DNA of 64,000 nucleotides from an uncultured Clostridia bacterium (GTDB taxonomy: Bacteria > Bacillota > Clostridia > Christensenellales > UBA1242). Below, one piece after another: positions 16,973-28,639 of the stretch (its first letter is position 1; each line of letters starts with the position of its first letter). The translations under genes and the position numbers were made by a program. The notes beneath the pieces were generated by a model. That model did not search any database. It saw only the letters and a list, made by a program, of their open reading frames with translations, and was not told the DNA's origin. The stretch is taken from positions 62,001 to 126,000 of the forward strand of contig CAKVLS010000002.1 of NCBI GenBank assembly GCA_934757865.1, given 5' to 3'.

Positions 16973-17697
16973 TTGTCTAATTCTCCTAATTCGTACAAGA
17001 CAACACTAGACATAGCTATTGCCGCAGTCTCCGCCCTCAAAATGCGATTGCCAAGGCTAACTGACACTCCGCCATTGTTTATAATGCTGTCGATTTCCTC
17101 ACGGCTAAAACCGCCCTCAGCGCCTACAATTATTGCGACATTTTTATACTCCTCTGTAAAGACTTCTCTTATATTTTTGGAGTCCTCGGTCTCGTTAGCA
17201 AAGATAACTATATCATAATCTTTTAGCTGCTGTAACATTTGCTTAAAAGTAATTGTAGGGTAAATCTTTATAACCGAAGTTCTTCCGCACTGTTTAGCAG
17301 AAGCTATCGCTATCTTGCGACTTCGTTCTACTTTGTTATCGTTTGGCTTAGCTATAGTAAAGTTAGATGTAAAAGTCCTAATCTCTTGAACGCCTAGTTC
17401 GCTAGTTTTTTGGATAATCCACTCTAGTTTTTCGCCTTTGGTCAAGCCTTGGAATAGTGTCAAATTGCACTTTGGGTTAGCTGTGCAAGGTCTAGATGAA
17501 AGGATTTTTAGTGTTGTTTGAGACTTAGTTATGCTCTCAATTTTGCACTCCAAAATATCTCCGCCATCTTCAAAGCACTCGGCACTATCTCCAACAGCAA
17601 GTCTTAATACCCTTGATAAGTGATTATGCTCATCATCACGCAAAACTATCTCATCATCTAATATATTATCTTTGGTTATAAAAAATCTTTTTTCCAT
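16969..17697 (-). CDS. rsmE: 16S rRNA (uracil1498-N3)-methyltransferase RsmE
   Basis: A 242-residue SPOUT methyltransferase with an N-terminal PUA-like domain (about 1-70) and a C-terminal knotted domain holding QGLTKGEKLEWIIQKTSELGV, in two halves, IIVGAEGGFSREEID and LGNRILRAETAAI, the SAM-binding loops. The ATG at 17697 fits the family start; the frame runs to 17715 only because it crosses the promoter. A TATAAT box ends six bases before this ATG and no Shine-Dalgarno site exists, so the transcript is probably leaderless. dnaJ usually neighbours rsmE; here it lies about 1.2 kb away. Confidence 0.93.
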   Translation of the reverse strand: MEKRFFITKDNILDDEIVLRDDEHNHLSRVLRLAVGDSAECFEDGGDILECKIESITKSQTTLKILSSRPCTANPKCNLTLFQGLTKGEKLEWIIQKTSELGVQEIRTFTSNFTIAKPNDNKVERSRKIAIASAKQCGRTSVIKIYPTITFKQMLQQLKDYDIVIFANETEDSKNIREVFTEEYKNVAIIVGAEGGFSREEIDSIINNGGVSVSLGNRILRAETAAIAMSSVVLYELGELDK

Positions 17698-17703
17698 ACG
17701 CAC

Positions 17704-17731
17704 ATTATAGCACAAACGAGAATAAAGTCAA
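17704..17731 (-). promoter_or_regulatory. Promoter of rsmE-mtaB, predicted leaderless start
   Basis: TTGACT (17726-17731), 16-base spacer, TATAAT (17704-17709), then six bases to the ATG. Confidence 0.7.
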
Positions 17732-18005
17732 AAGTAAAATTTGAGAGAAAGGCATATTGATTTTGCGATAGAAAACAACTTAGTAGTTAACATAAATAAT
17801 CTAACATTATTAAACATAGAGCTAGCTATACTAAATACAAAAATAGGCAAAAAGTATAATGATCCTTTCGAAATGTATATAAAGTACAGGTTTTTGGCTG
17901 GTTTTTACTCTTTTTAGATAAATTTTGAACAAAACATTGTCAAATTGTTTATTTTATTAAAGTTATATGTTAATATAAATGTATTAAAATACTTAGGAGA
18001 AAAAA

Positions 18006-18866
18006 ATGGAATTTTTAGCGTCTAAGATGCCAACACCTACAATGTTTGGCTGGTTTCATTTAGTTGCATGGGCAATAGTTATTGGACTATGCATACTTTT
18101 GATACTTACAAGAAAAAGCGACAGCGAAAAACGCAGCAGAATAGTTTTGCTTACTTTTAGCATTACTGCCATAGTGCTTGAGGTATACAAACAAGTTTTA
18201 TTTGCTTACAATAACAACTGGCAATACGAGTGGTATGCTTTTCCATTTCAATTTTGCTCTACACCACTATATGTTGCTCTTATTGCTGGGCTTGTCAAAG
18301 AAGGCAAATTTAGAGATGCACTTATGAGTTTCCTTGGAACATTTGGATTATTTGCAGGGCTTGCAGTTATGGTTTTCCCAGGAGATGTGTTTATGAAATA
18401 CATCGGCATAAATATTCAAACTATGGTTGTTCATGGCGGTATGGTTGTCGTTGGTATTTATTGCATTATCTCAAAAAGGTCAAAACCTACTATCAAAAAC
18501 TTTTTCACGGGCGTTTTGGTATTTGTATGTCTTGCGGCTATAGCAGATATTATGAATATAATTGTATATCATAGCGGAGTACTACATGGTGCTACTTTCA
18601 ATATGTTCTACATTAGTCCATACTTTAAGTGTACATTGCTTGTTCTAAAAGAGTTTTATTTCTTGCCATATCCAGTATTTTTGCTTCTATATGTTGCGGG
18701 ATTTACACTAGCGGGATTTTTGATGTTCTTGCCAGGGTATGTTGTAGAAAAGATACTAACTCACAAGGCAAATAAATTAGAAACAAATTATGATACTAAA
18801 AATAATACAAGTGTAGCAGAAACTAAAAATGATGATACAAAATCTACTGATAAAGCTACCAAATAG
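18006..18866 (+). CDS. YwaF/TMEM164-family integral membrane protein
   Basis: A 286-residue protein with about seven hydrophobic segments spread over residues 14-250 and a polar C-terminal tail rich in Asn, Thr, Asp and Lys. The motif YEWYAFPFQFCSTPLYVAL, with its charged and aromatic residues between helices, and the seven-helix topology fit the YwaF family (TIGR02206), related to the TMEM164 group of lipid acyltransferase-like membrane proteins. An AGGAG site precedes the ATG. It is the only plus-strand gene in this part, flanked by divergent rsmE and convergent dnaJ. The physiological role is unknown. Confidence 0.68.
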   Translation: MEFLASKMPTPTMFGWFHLVAWAIVIGLCILLILTRKSDSEKRSRIVLLTFSITAIVLEVYKQVLFAYNNNWQYEWYAFPFQFCSTPLYVALIAGLVKEGKFRDALMSFLGTFGLFAGLAVMVFPGDVFMKYIGINIQTMVVHGGMVVVGIYCIISKRSKPTIKNFFTGVLVFVCLAAIADIMNIIVYHSGVLHGATFNMFYISPYFKCTLLVLKEFYFLPYPVFLLLYVAGFTLAGFLMFLPGYVVEKILTHKANKLETNYDTKNNTSVAETKNDDTKSTDKATK

Positions 18867-18890
18867 CTAGTAACAACAAAAGGTTAAATA

Positions 18891-18923
18891 AAAAAAACTA
18901 GGGGGAATACCTCTAGTTTTTTT
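18891..18923. terminator. Bidirectional terminator between the YwaF-like gene and dnaJ
   Basis: Stem AAAAAACTAG(G)GG / CCTCTAGTTTTTT at 18891-18923 with A and T runs on both sides, placed between two convergent genes. Confidence 0.82.
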
Positions 18924-18924
18924 G

Positions 18925-20058
18925 TTATTTTGCATATTTTTTAATCTTATCTTCATAGGCTTTTGATTTTGAATAACTTGCCATAGAAGAAACTTCTTGC
19001 AACTTTTGAATCATATCTTTATCTTGTTTTGATGCTGTTTTTGGCATCTCTACTCTAAGTGTTACAATGATGTCTCCGTAAACTTCACGGTTAAGATGTT
19101 TGATACCTTTTCCTTTTAGTCTAAAAATTGTGTTAGGTTGAGTAAGAGGTGGAATAGTTAATTCTTGAGTCCCATTTGTGGTTGGGATAGTAACTTTTCC
19201 GCCAAGGTAAGCTGTTGTAAATGGAACATAAAGGTCTAGGTATAGGTTTACGCCGTCCCTTTGCAAAATTTCATGTGGTCTTACGCTAACCTCAATTTGT
19301 AGGTCGCCATTTGGGCCACCATTAAATGAAGCATTACCATTATTACGCATAGTAATAACTTGGTTGTTATCAATACCAGCTGGGATTTTAATTTTAATCT
19401 CTTTGGTAACATTGATAATACCTTTGCCATTACAATCGCTACATTTTTCTTTGATAATTTTGCCTTTGCCGTTACATTTTTTACAAATACCAGTTTTGAC
19501 TACTCTACCAAACATAGTATCTTGTACAAATCTTACTTTGCCAGTACCTTTACAGTCTGGGCAAACATCGACAGCAGTGCCATTTTTTGCACCAGTGCCT
19601 GAGCAAGAACTACATTTTTCGGCACGATTAACTCTGATGGTTTTTTCGCACCCAAAGACCGCCTCTTCAAAAGATAGGTCAATGTGTGTAACTATGTCTT
19701 CGCCTTGAACAGCCTCATCGGCTCTCGAAGCTCCGCCAAAACCAGAGAAAATGTTTGAAAAAATATCTTCAAATCCACCAAAACCTCCAAACCCTTGTGA
19801 GCTGAAGCCCCCTCCAGCATTGCCAAAGAAATCATTGCCGTTAGCACTACCGAACTGGTCGTAGTTACTTCTCTTAGTGCTATCGCCTAGCACTTCGTAA
19901 GCTTCGTTGATATCTTTGAACTTTTGGGCGCAGTCAGCATCATTAGGATGTAGGTCTGGGTGATATTGTTTTGCGAGTTTTCTATAGGCTGACTTTATTT
20001 CATCTTGACTAGCAGTTTTAGAAACACCAAGTATAGAATAATAATCTTTATTTGGCAT
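18925..20058 (-). CDS. dnaJ: Chaperone DnaJ
   Basis: A 377-residue type I J-protein. The J domain (1-70) has the HPD tripeptide in QYHPDLHP. A Gly/Phe-rich linker (about 75-115) follows, then four CxxCxGxG zinc modules (CSSCSGTG, CPDCKGTG, CKKCNGKG, CSDCNGKG, about 148-210) and two beta-barrel substrate domains. It stimulates DnaK ATPase and delivers clients. It is the last gene of the hrcA-grpE-dnaK-dnaJ operon. Confidence 0.97.
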   Translation of the reverse strand: MPNKDYYSILGVSKTASQDEIKSAYRKLAKQYHPDLHPNDADCAQKFKDINEAYEVLGDSTKRSNYDQFGSANGNDFFGNAGGGFSSQGFGGFGGFEDIFSNIFSGFGGASRADEAVQGEDIVTHIDLSFEEAVFGCEKTIRVNRAEKCSSCSGTGAKNGTAVDVCPDCKGTGKVRFVQDTMFGRVVKTGICKKCNGKGKIIKEKCSDCNGKGIINVTKEIKIKIPAGIDNNQVITMRNNGNASFNGGPNGDLQIEVSVRPHEILQRDGVNLYLDLYVPFTTAYLGGKVTIPTTNGTQELTIPPLTQPNTIFRLKGKGIKHLNREVYGDIIVTLRVEMPKTASKQDKDMIQKLQEVSSMASYSKSKAYEDKIKKYAK

Positions 20059-20074
20059 TTTCTTATTCTCCTAA

Positions 20075-22407
<2,333 letters not shown>

Positions 22408-22412
22408 GTAGC

Positions 22413-23468
22413 TTACCCACCTCCTTTGTCTTTGTTGCTTCGTTTGTCATTTATCTCGTCAGCAATGATTTTTAGGGCTGATGCTATCTCGGCATAATCT
22501 ATTCTCTCAGGTCCTATTACGCCAATAGAAGCTACCTTCTTGCCATCAATTTTGATAGGAGTAGTAATTACGGCACAATCGCTAAGTTTTTCATTCTCTA
22601 GCTCATCGCCAATTTTTACATACACACCATCTTCGTCTTTGGTATCAAAGATATCTTTTAGTTGTTTTTTGTCGGACAAAATATTAAGAATATCTCTTGC
22701 CTTTTGGACATCGCTATATTCGGGAGAATTTAGCAATTTTACCAAACCACCACTTTGAACGCCACCTGATGACTTAGCATAATTTTCAAGGACTATAAGC
22801 ACTAGCTTGAATATCTCGCCGTACTTATCAATTTCCTCTCTGACTTTATCGCTAAAGCTATCAATGTTGTCCATAAGATAACCTATGCTCTTGCCTGCAA
22901 AGACTGAATTAAATAACTTTGAGGCATTTTCGCAATCATCACTTGTGATACTAATGCTAGCAGATATTGTATTAGTTACAACGCCTGCATTGGTCTCTAC
23001 AAGTACCAAAACTTGTCCACTGATTAGATAGAAGATTTTGATTGATTTGACCAAAAGCTCCTTAAACCCATCAAAGATAACTACCGCTGGGTAATTGGTC
23101 TTTTGGGAGATAGTTTCGGCTATGCTCTTTACTATTTCGCTTAGGTTGTTAGTCTTAGAAAATAGTTCATCCTTGACACTGCAAAGCTCACTAGTCGTAT
23201 ACTCAAGGTTGGATAAAATCTCATTAACGAAGAATCTATAACCTTTTGTAGTCGGTACTCTGCCACTTGATGTGTGGAGCTGTTTCAAAAACCCCATCGC
23301 TTCAAGTGAATTAAGCTCATTACGAAGTGTCGCAGTACTAAGATCCTTCATCTCCGTCTGCTGTACTAGCAAACTTGTGATTGGATTAGAGCCTTTGATA
23401 TAATTATCTACGGCGCTATAAAGAATCTGTCTTTTTCTAGGGCTAAGCATTGGTAAATTATCACTCAT
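22413..23468 (-). CDS. hrcA: Heat-inducible transcription repressor HrcA
   Basis: A 351-residue repressor. It has an N-terminal winged helix (SPRKRQILYSAVDNYI, ATLRNELNSLEAMGFL, TSSGRVPTTKGYRFFV, about residues 7-75), a GAF-like middle and the C-terminal IGVIGPERIDY motif. The ATG at 23468 has AAAGGG eight bases upstream; the frame extends to a GTG at 23486 inside a CIRCE half-site, which is unlikely to be used. As first gene of the operon it represses its own promoter by binding CIRCE, with folding of HrcA assisted by GroEL in the family. Confidence 0.95.
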   Translation of the reverse strand: MSDNLPMLSPRKRQILYSAVDNYIKGSNPITSLLVQQTEMKDLSTATLRNELNSLEAMGFLKQLHTSSGRVPTTKGYRFFVNEILSNLEYTTSELCSVKDELFSKTNNLSEIVKSIAETISQKTNYPAVVIFDGFKELLVKSIKIFYLISGQVLVLVETNAGVVTNTISASISITSDDCENASKLFNSVFAGKSIGYLMDNIDSFSDKVREEIDKYGEIFKLVLIVLENYAKSSGGVQSGGLVKLLNSPEYSDVQKARDILNILSDKKQLKDIFDTKDEDGVYVKIGDELENEKLSDCAVITTPIKIDGKKVASIGVIGPERIDYAEIASALKIIADEINDKRSNKDKGGG

Positions 23469-23503
23469 AACTTTCCCTTTTAGCACTCTAATGATTTAGA
23501 TTG

Positions 23504-23530
23504 TTAGCACTCTCTTTACCTTAGTGCTAA
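23504..23530 (-). promoter_or_regulatory. CIRCE operator of the hrcA operon
   Basis: TTAGCACTA, nine bases, GAGTGCTAA on the minus strand; one mismatch to the consensus inverted repeat. It starts right after the -10 box, where bound HrcA would block transcription. A further perfect half-site (TTTAGCACTC on the plus strand) lies at 23480-23489, just before the ribosome binding site. Confidence 0.93.
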
Positions 23531-23534
23531 CTAT

Positions 23535-23562
23535 ATTATATACATAAAAAATGCAATGTCAA
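23535..23562 (-). promoter_or_regulatory. Sigma-A promoter of the hrcA-grpE-dnaK-dnaJ operon
   Basis: Perfect TTGACA (23557-23562), 16-base spacer, perfect TATAAT (23535-23540), directly upstream of CIRCE. Confidence 0.88.
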
Positions 23563-23984
23563 CAAAAATTATGACATTTTTTCAAAAATTTTTGAAACTT
23601 TTTTTTGAGCCAAAATTGAGATATTATTTAATATCTCAAAAGTCACCAAAACTATCTATAATGCCTCAAAAAATCCAAAAATATTATAAAAGCGTAGAGG
23701 CTAATACCACACGCCATGAGCCTCAAACACCACTAAAGGCAATAAAAAAGTGCCACCCGCCTCTTGGGGTGACACTAAATTATTGGCACTTTTATTATAT
23801 GATTAGATAATAATATAAAATATAATAATATATATCATAAATAGCAAATTAGCCGTTGCCTCTACAAATAGTAGCATTTATTAGTTAGATTATTATACCA
23901 ATAGTAGCTTTTACTTATTAGGTATATTATTAGTATGCTAATTATTTATCATACTAGATAGTTATTTAGATACAACTTTAGATA
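23563..23984. other. Intergenic region between hrcA promoter and hemW with several hairpins
   Basis: About 420 bases. It holds an AT-only hairpin (GAGATATT...AATATCTC near 23618-23637), a GAGGCT/AGCCTC hairpin at 23697-23724, the hemW terminator at 23747-23792 and a very AT-rich tract with AATAGTAGC twice (about 23867 and 23900). The part 23690-23770 is clearly richer in G and C than its surroundings. No gene was found. Confidence 0.5.
23741..23797 (-). terminator. Terminator-like nested hairpin downstream of hemW
   Basis: Outer stem AAAGTGCCA/TGGCACTTT (23747-23792), with an alternative inner stem GTGCCACCC/GGGTGACAC. On the minus strand TTTTTTATTG follows, as expected for a terminator of lepA-hemW transcripts about 190 bases after hemW. 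Confidence 0.65.
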
Positions 23985-25118
23985 CTATATTAGTTTTTGG
24001 ACAACGCTATTTAGGACATAGAAGGCGTTATCGGCAAGTTTCAAGAAGCCTCTTTCGATAACGATAAACCTGTTGTTCATAAGGAAGGCAATTTCTTTTT
24101 GCTTATCTTCTAGTATGTTGCAGTTGAATTTGTTATTAAAAGCTTCTATATTGATACCTTTTGAAGTTCTAAGAGATAGCATTATAGTTTCTTCTTTTTG
24201 CTCCTCTATAGATAGCACTTCTCTATCTACAACGGCAAGTTTTTTACTATTGATTGTATCAATATACTCGTCTAGATTGTTAGTATTGGCAAATCTTTCG
24301 CCAAAAGCATAAGAGTGAGCTGCAACGCCAAAGCCTATATACTCGCCCATAGTCCAATATACAGTATTGTGAAGGCACTCATAGTCAGGAATAGCGAAGT
24401 TAGATACTTCGTATCTCTTGAAGCCTTTTTTGGTTAAATACTTGTATACGGCGTTGTACATATCTACAGTTTTGTCTTCTGATGGCAACATCATCTTGCC
24501 GCTGCTGACTTTGTTAAACATAGGTGTGCCGTGTTCTAATATTAGGCTATAAGCAGATATATGTTTAACCTCGTGTGATACAAGGTATCTTAGCATTTTG
24601 ATAACATCATGCTTAGTCTGTCTAGGAAGACCAAGAAGCATATCAACTGATATGTTGTCAAAGCCTTTGGCTTGAGCAAGTTCTAGTGCTAGTTTGAAGT
24701 CATTGAAGTTGTGAAGTCTATCAATATTCTTCAAGATATGATTGTTGCAAGTTTGGGCGCCAATACTTAGTCTATTGATTCCGCAAGCCTTATACTCTTC
24801 TAGTTTTTCGATAGATAGTGAGTTTGGGTTAGCCTCGATTGTTATCTCGACATTTTTTAGGAAAGTATAGTTTTCTCTCAAAGCTTTCATAATTTTAAGC
24901 ATTAGTCCGCTATGAAGGTAGCTAGGAGTTCCGCCGCCAATATATACAGATTGTACCCCATAATCTTTGAATTTCTTTGCCTGCATCTTCATCTCTTTGA
25001 TAAGGCAATCGGTATAATCGTACATATAGTTATCTCTATCAACAAATGTTACAAAATTGCAATAGCCACAACGCCTTGCACAAAATGGTATATGAATATA
25101 AATTGATAACTTTTTCAT
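23985..25118 (-). CDS. hemW: HemW-like radical SAM heme chaperone
   Basis: A 377-residue protein of the HemN/HemW group. The start LSIYIHIPFCARRCGYCNF holds the CxxxCxxC cluster motif, followed by YIGGGTPSYL, SIGAQTCN and SVDMLLGLPRQT. Its short N-terminus and single CxxxCxxC are typical of HemW (heme-binding, formerly called coproporphyrinogen oxidase-like) rather than true HemN. The start codon overlaps the lepA stop (TAATG), the conserved lepA-hemW pair of Firmicutes, which in many genomes precedes hrcA, as here. Confidence 0.88.
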   Translation of the reverse strand: MKKLSIYIHIPFCARRCGYCNFVTFVDRDNYMYDYTDCLIKEMKMQAKKFKDYGVQSVYIGGGTPSYLHSGLMLKIMKALRENYTFLKNVEITIEANPNSLSIEKLEEYKACGINRLSIGAQTCNNHILKNIDRLHNFNDFKLALELAQAKGFDNISVDMLLGLPRQTKHDVIKMLRYLVSHEVKHISAYSLILEHGTPMFNKVSSGKMMLPSEDKTVDMYNAVYKYLTKKGFKRYEVSNFAIPDYECLHNTVYWTMGEYIGFGVAAHSYAFGERFANTNNLDEYIDTINSKKLAVVDREVLSIEEQKEETIMLSLRTSKGINIEAFNNKFNCNILEDKQKEIAFLMNNRFIVIERGFLKLADNAFYVLNSVVQKLI

Positions 25119-26917
25119 TAGTCAAGTTTTAGGATGCTCATAAACGCCTCGCTAGGAAGTTCTACCGAACCTACCTGACGCATCCTCTTTTTGCCCTCCT
25201 TTTGCTTTTCTAGTAACTTTCTTTTACGAGAGATGTCTCCGCCGTAACACTTAGCCAAAACATCTTTTCGCATAGCTTTAACTGTTTCTCTTGCTATAAC
25301 CTTGTTGCCTATACTTGCCTGAATAGGTATCTCAAATAACTGCCTTGGAATAACATCTTTTAACTTTTCGGCAATAGCTTTGCCTCTGCCATAAGCCTTT
25401 TCTCTATGAACAATAAGGCTTAGTGCATCACATTTCTCGCCATTTAGCAAAATGTCAAGTTTGACAAGATCGCTAACCTCATAACCCTTAATCTCATAAT
25501 CTAGGCTTGCATATCCTCTACTTCTAGATTTTAGGCCATCAAAGAAGTCATATATAATCTCGTTAAGTGGCATATCGTATTTCATAACGACTCTGTTCTT
25601 GTCCAAATACTGCATATCAAGATATACGCCACGTTTATTTTGGCATAATTCCATGATAGAGCCTACATACTCTGGTGGAGTGTAAATATTAACGCTAGCA
25701 ATAGGTTCTTCTATTGTGCTTATCTCGGTAACAGGTGGAAGATTGGCTGGGTTAGATATTTCTAGCACCTCGCCGTCCGTCCTTGTAACTCTATACGAAA
25801 CTCCCGGAGCTGTAGTGATAATATCAAGATTAAACTCACGTTCAAGTCTTTCGGTGATAATCTCCATGTGCAAAAGTCCAAGGAAACCACATCTAAAACC
25901 AAAGCCAAGAGCTTGTGAAACCTCTGGCAAGTAGTCAAGAGCTGCATCGTTAAGTTTTAATTTCTCTAACGCATCTTTTAGGTCGCCATACTTTGAGCCG
26001 TCTACTAGGAATATACCACAGTAAACCATAGGTTTAACTTCTTTGTATCCAGGTAGTGGGCTATCTGCCATATTGTCAGCAAGAGTTATAGTATCGCCGA
26101 CCTTGGTATCAGATACTGTCTTAATGCTGGCTGCTATATATCCAACATCTCCCGCTCTAAGCTCACTAATAGGCTTAGGTGCTGGACAGAATACACCAAC
26201 TTCTGTAACATCATACTCTTTGCCGGTCTTGAACATTTTAATCTTTTGACCAGCTTTTACGCTACCATCTACTATACGCACCATACATACTGCGCCTTTG
26301 AAATTGTCATAGTAGCTGTCAAATATAAGAGCTTTTAGAGGTTTGTCTTCATTGCCTTTTGGGCATGGGACTTTGTTAACGATAGCGGTTAAGACTTTAT
26401 CAATATTAAGTCCTTCCTTTGCGGAAATCAAAGGTGCGTCTGAGCAATCAAGACCTATGATATCTTCTATCTGCTTTTTTACCTCTTCTACATTTGCACT
26501 AGGTAAATCTATCTTGTTAATAACAGGGATAACTTCTAGGTCATTTTCTATAGCAAGGTAAACATTGGCAACAGTCTGTGCCTCAACACCTTGGGTAGCG
26601 TCAACTACAAGTATTGCTCCCTCACATGCTGCAAGTGATCTAGATACCTCATAGGTAAAGTCAACATGTCCTGGGGTGTCGATAAGGTTAAGGATATATT
26701 CTTCGTCATTTTCGGTATGGAACATACGAGTTGGGGTAAGCTTGATAGTTATGCCCCTTTCTCTCTCAATATCCATACTGTCCAAAACTTGGTCTTGAAG
26801 GTCACGCTTTGACAAAGTACCGGTCTTTTCTATTAGTCTATCTGCAAGGGTGCTTTTGCCATGGTCGATGTGTGCTATAATGCAAAAGTTCCTTATATTT
26901 TTTTGTCTATTACTCAT
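25118..26917 (-). CDS. lepA: Elongation factor 4 (LepA)
   Basis: A 599-residue translational GTPase. G1 [15 protein letters not shown]2 ERGITIK, G3 DTPGHVDF and G4 NKIDLP are present, then domains II, III, V and the LepA-specific C-terminal domain ending in [16 protein letters not shown]. The length is exactly usual. It acts on stalled or misassembled ribosomes. GGAGA lies eight bases before the ATG. Confidence 0.97.
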   Translation of the reverse strand: MSNRQKNIRNFCIIAHIDHGKSTLADRLIEKTGTLSKRDLQDQVLDSMDIERERGITIKLTPTRMFHTENDEEYILNLIDTPGHVDFTYEVSRSLAACEGAILVVDATQGVEAQTVANVYLAIENDLEVIPVINKIDLPSANVEEVKKQIEDIIGLDCSDAPLISAKEGLNIDKVLTAIVNKVPCPKGNEDKPLKALIFDSYYDNFKGAVCMVRIVDGSVKAGQKIKMFKTGKEYDVTEVGVFCPAPKPISELRAGDVGYIAASIKTVSDTKVGDTITLADNMADSPLPGYKEVKPMVYCGIFLVDGSKYGDLKDALEKLKLNDAALDYLPEVSQALGFGFRCGFLGLLHMEIITERLEREFNLDIITTAPGVSYRVTRTDGEVLEISNPANLPPVTEISTIEEPIASVNIYTPPEYVGSIMELCQNKRGVYLDMQYLDKNRVVMKYDMPLNEIIYDFFDGLKSRSRGYASLDYEIKGYEVSDLVKLDILLNGEKCDALSLIVHREKAYGRGKAIAEKLKDVIPRQLFEIPIQASIGNKVIARETVKAMRKDVLAKCYGGDISRKRKLLEKQKEGKKRMRQVGSVELPSEAFMSILKLD

Positions 26918-26941
26918 AAGGTCTCCATTTTTACAAATAAT

Positions 26942-26970
26942 ATTATAATAAATATAAACTTTATTAGCAA
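26942..26970 (-). promoter_or_regulatory. Promoter of lepA-hemW
   Basis: TTGCTA (26965-26970), 17-base spacer, TATAAT (26942-26947), about 25 bases before the lepA start. Confidence 0.7.
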
Positions 26971-27182
26971 CAAAAAACGCCCTAATTTTTTAGACCAAAA
27001 GGTCGCCCAAAACAAGTATACCGCCGCCAAAATCTTGCTAAAACTCGCTCAATGTACCAATTATGTACCAAAAAGCATGGGTAAAAATTGTACATTTTTA
27101 CAAAATTATACAAAAAACTACCTTTATTTAGTAGATTTTAGATGTAAAATTATGTTAAAATTACTTATCAATAAAAAATTAA

Positions 27183-27196
27183 ACCGAGCGGTCGGT
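27183..27196 (+). promoter_or_regulatory. Possible TetR-type operator before the GDPD gene
   Basis: ACCGA-GCGG-TCGGT is a 14-base near-palindrome unusually rich in G and C for this intergenic stretch, ten bases before the ribosome binding site. It resembles operators bound by several TetR-family repressors. No tetR-like gene is nearby. The 210 bases upstream (26971-27182) hold nothing else recognisable. Confidence 0.35.
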
Positions 27197-27215
27197 CGTA
27201 TATATGGAGATTATT

Positions 27216-27947
27216 ATGGAGATATTTGACAGTTGGCTAGTAAATAAATACATAGCCCATCGTGGACTTCACAATGAGGAGTTTGCAGAGAACAGTTTGT
27301 CTGCTTTCAAAAACGCTGTAGAAAAAGATTATGCCATCGAGCTAGATGTACAGATGATAGGTGACGGAACAGTTGTAGTTTTTCATGATGAGACTCTAAA
27401 AAGAGTTACTGGCGCTGACGGATATGTTAGAAATATCGCCTCAAAAGACAACCTAAAAAAATACAAACTAAATGGTACAAAAGACTGTATTCCTACCTTT
27501 GCACAAGTATTAAGACTCGTAGATGGCAAAGTCCCTCTACTAATAGAGATAAAAAATACTGGTAAAATAGGTGTACTTGAAGAAACCGTACTTAAAATGC
27601 TAAAAAAGTACAAAGGCGAATATGCCATAGAGGCTTTTAATCCTTATGTACTTGAGTGGTTCAAAAAGAACGCTCCAGAAATAGTAAGAGGTCAACTATC
27701 TTGCAAGTTTAAGGGCGAAAGGATGAGCTTCATCAAGAAGTACCTTCTATCTCACATGAAACTTAACAAAAAAGTTTCTGAGCCTAACTTTATTGCATAC
27801 AAGTTTGACGAGATACCTCGTTGCTGCTCTACCACATACAAAGAGTTACCAGTTATTGCTTGGACTATACGAAGTCAACAAGACTATATGAACACTATCA
27901 AAAAATGCGACAATATCATCTTCGAGGGCTTCACTCCTAAGATTTAG
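27216..27947 (+). CDS. Glycerophosphodiester phosphodiesterase family protein
   Basis: A 243-residue GDPD-type TIM barrel. YIAHRGLHNEEFAENSLSAF has the catalytic His and Arg, ELDVQMIGDGTVVVFHDETL has the metal-binding Glu/Asp and the second catalytic His, and LLIEIK follows. The family hydrolyses glycerophosphodiesters to glycerol-3-phosphate and an alcohol. There is no signal peptide, so it acts in the cytoplasm. The ATG at 27216 is chosen since GGAG lies six bases before it; the ATG at 27204 overlaps that site. Confidence 0.85.
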   Translation: MEIFDSWLVNKYIAHRGLHNEEFAENSLSAFKNAVEKDYAIELDVQMIGDGTVVVFHDETLKRVTGADGYVRNIASKDNLKKYKLNGTKDCIPTFAQVLRLVDGKVPLLIEIKNTGKIGVLEETVLKMLKKYKGEYAIEAFNPYVLEWFKKNAPEIVRGQLSCKFKGERMSFIKKYLLSHMKLNKKVSEPNFIAYKFDEIPRCCSTTYKELPVIAWTIRSQQDYMNTIKKCDNIIFEGFTPKI

Positions 27948-27987
27948 TATCTCTAAGCTCTTAATAAACAAATACAATTATATAACA

Positions 27988-28020
27988 AAAAAAAGCATCT
28001 AAACATTTAGATGCTTTTTT
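27988..28020. terminator. Bidirectional terminator between the GDPD gene and rubrerythrin
   Basis: Stem AAGCATCTAAA/TTTAGATGCTT at 27993-28016 flanked by A and T runs, between convergent genes. Confidence 0.85.
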
Positions 28021-28040
28021 TACTTATTAGATATCTCAAG

Positions 28041-28574
28041 TTATTTGATTGGAGTCAAAACTTGGAAATATGCTCTCTTGTGTCCACATACTGGGCAAAC
28101 TTCTGGAGCTTCTTCGGCTTTTACTTTGTATCCGCAGTTACGGCACTCCCAAACTACTGGAGTAACTTTTTTGAAAGTAGTTCCGTTATTTAGGTTTTTA
28201 AGTAGAGCTTCATATCTCTTTTGGTGAGATTTCTCGATAGCTGCAACGCCCTCAAATAGTACTGCTATGCCCTCAAAACCCTCTTCTCTTGCTTTCTTTG
28301 CAAATTTCTTGTACATTTTGGTCCACTCGTAGTTTTCGCCACTTGCAGCAGTCTCAAGGTTAGCTTTTGTATCGCCGATGCCCTCAGCTAGTTTGTACCA
28401 CATTTTTGCATGCTCTTTTTCGTTATCTGCAGTTTGAGTAAAGATTTCTGCTATTTGCTCATAGCCTTCTTTCTTAGCAACACTTGCAAAATATGTATAT
28501 TTATTTCTTGCTTGTGACTCGCCAGAAAATGCTGTCATCAAATTTTTGTATGTTTGTGAATTTTTTAATTCCAT
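28041..28574 (-). CDS. Rubrerythrin
   Basis: A 177-residue protein with an N-terminal ferritin-like di-iron domain ([39 protein letters not shown] supplying Glu and His ligands) and a C-terminal rubredoxin-like domain with CRNCGYK and [11 protein letters not shown]. It reduces hydrogen peroxide in anaerobes, which supports an anaerobic lifestyle. It has its own promoter and an AGGAG site before the ATG. Confidence 0.95.
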   Translation of the reverse strand: MELKNSQTYKNLMTAFSGESQARNKYTYFASVAKKEGYEQIAEIFTQTADNEKEHAKMWYKLAEGIGDTKANLETAASGENYEWTKMYKKFAKKAREEGFEGIAVLFEGVAAIEKSHQKRYEALLKNLNNGTTFKKVTPVVWECRNCGYKVKAEEAPEVCPVCGHKRAYFQVLTPIK

Positions 28575-28610
28575 AGTTTTTCTCCTGTGTTTTTTATATT
28601 TTACCTCTTA

Positions 28611-28639
28611 AGTATACCTGGTTTTTCGACTTTTTACAA
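28611..28639 (-). promoter_or_regulatory. Promoter of rubrerythrin
   Basis: TTGTAA (28634-28639), 17-base spacer, TATACT (28611-28616), between rarA and the rubrerythrin gene. Confidence 0.65.

Noticed and set aside
23608..23640. AT-only hairpin GAGATATT...AATATCTC as a terminator
   Set aside because: No T run follows on the plus strand and only a weak one on the minus strand; no gene ends there.
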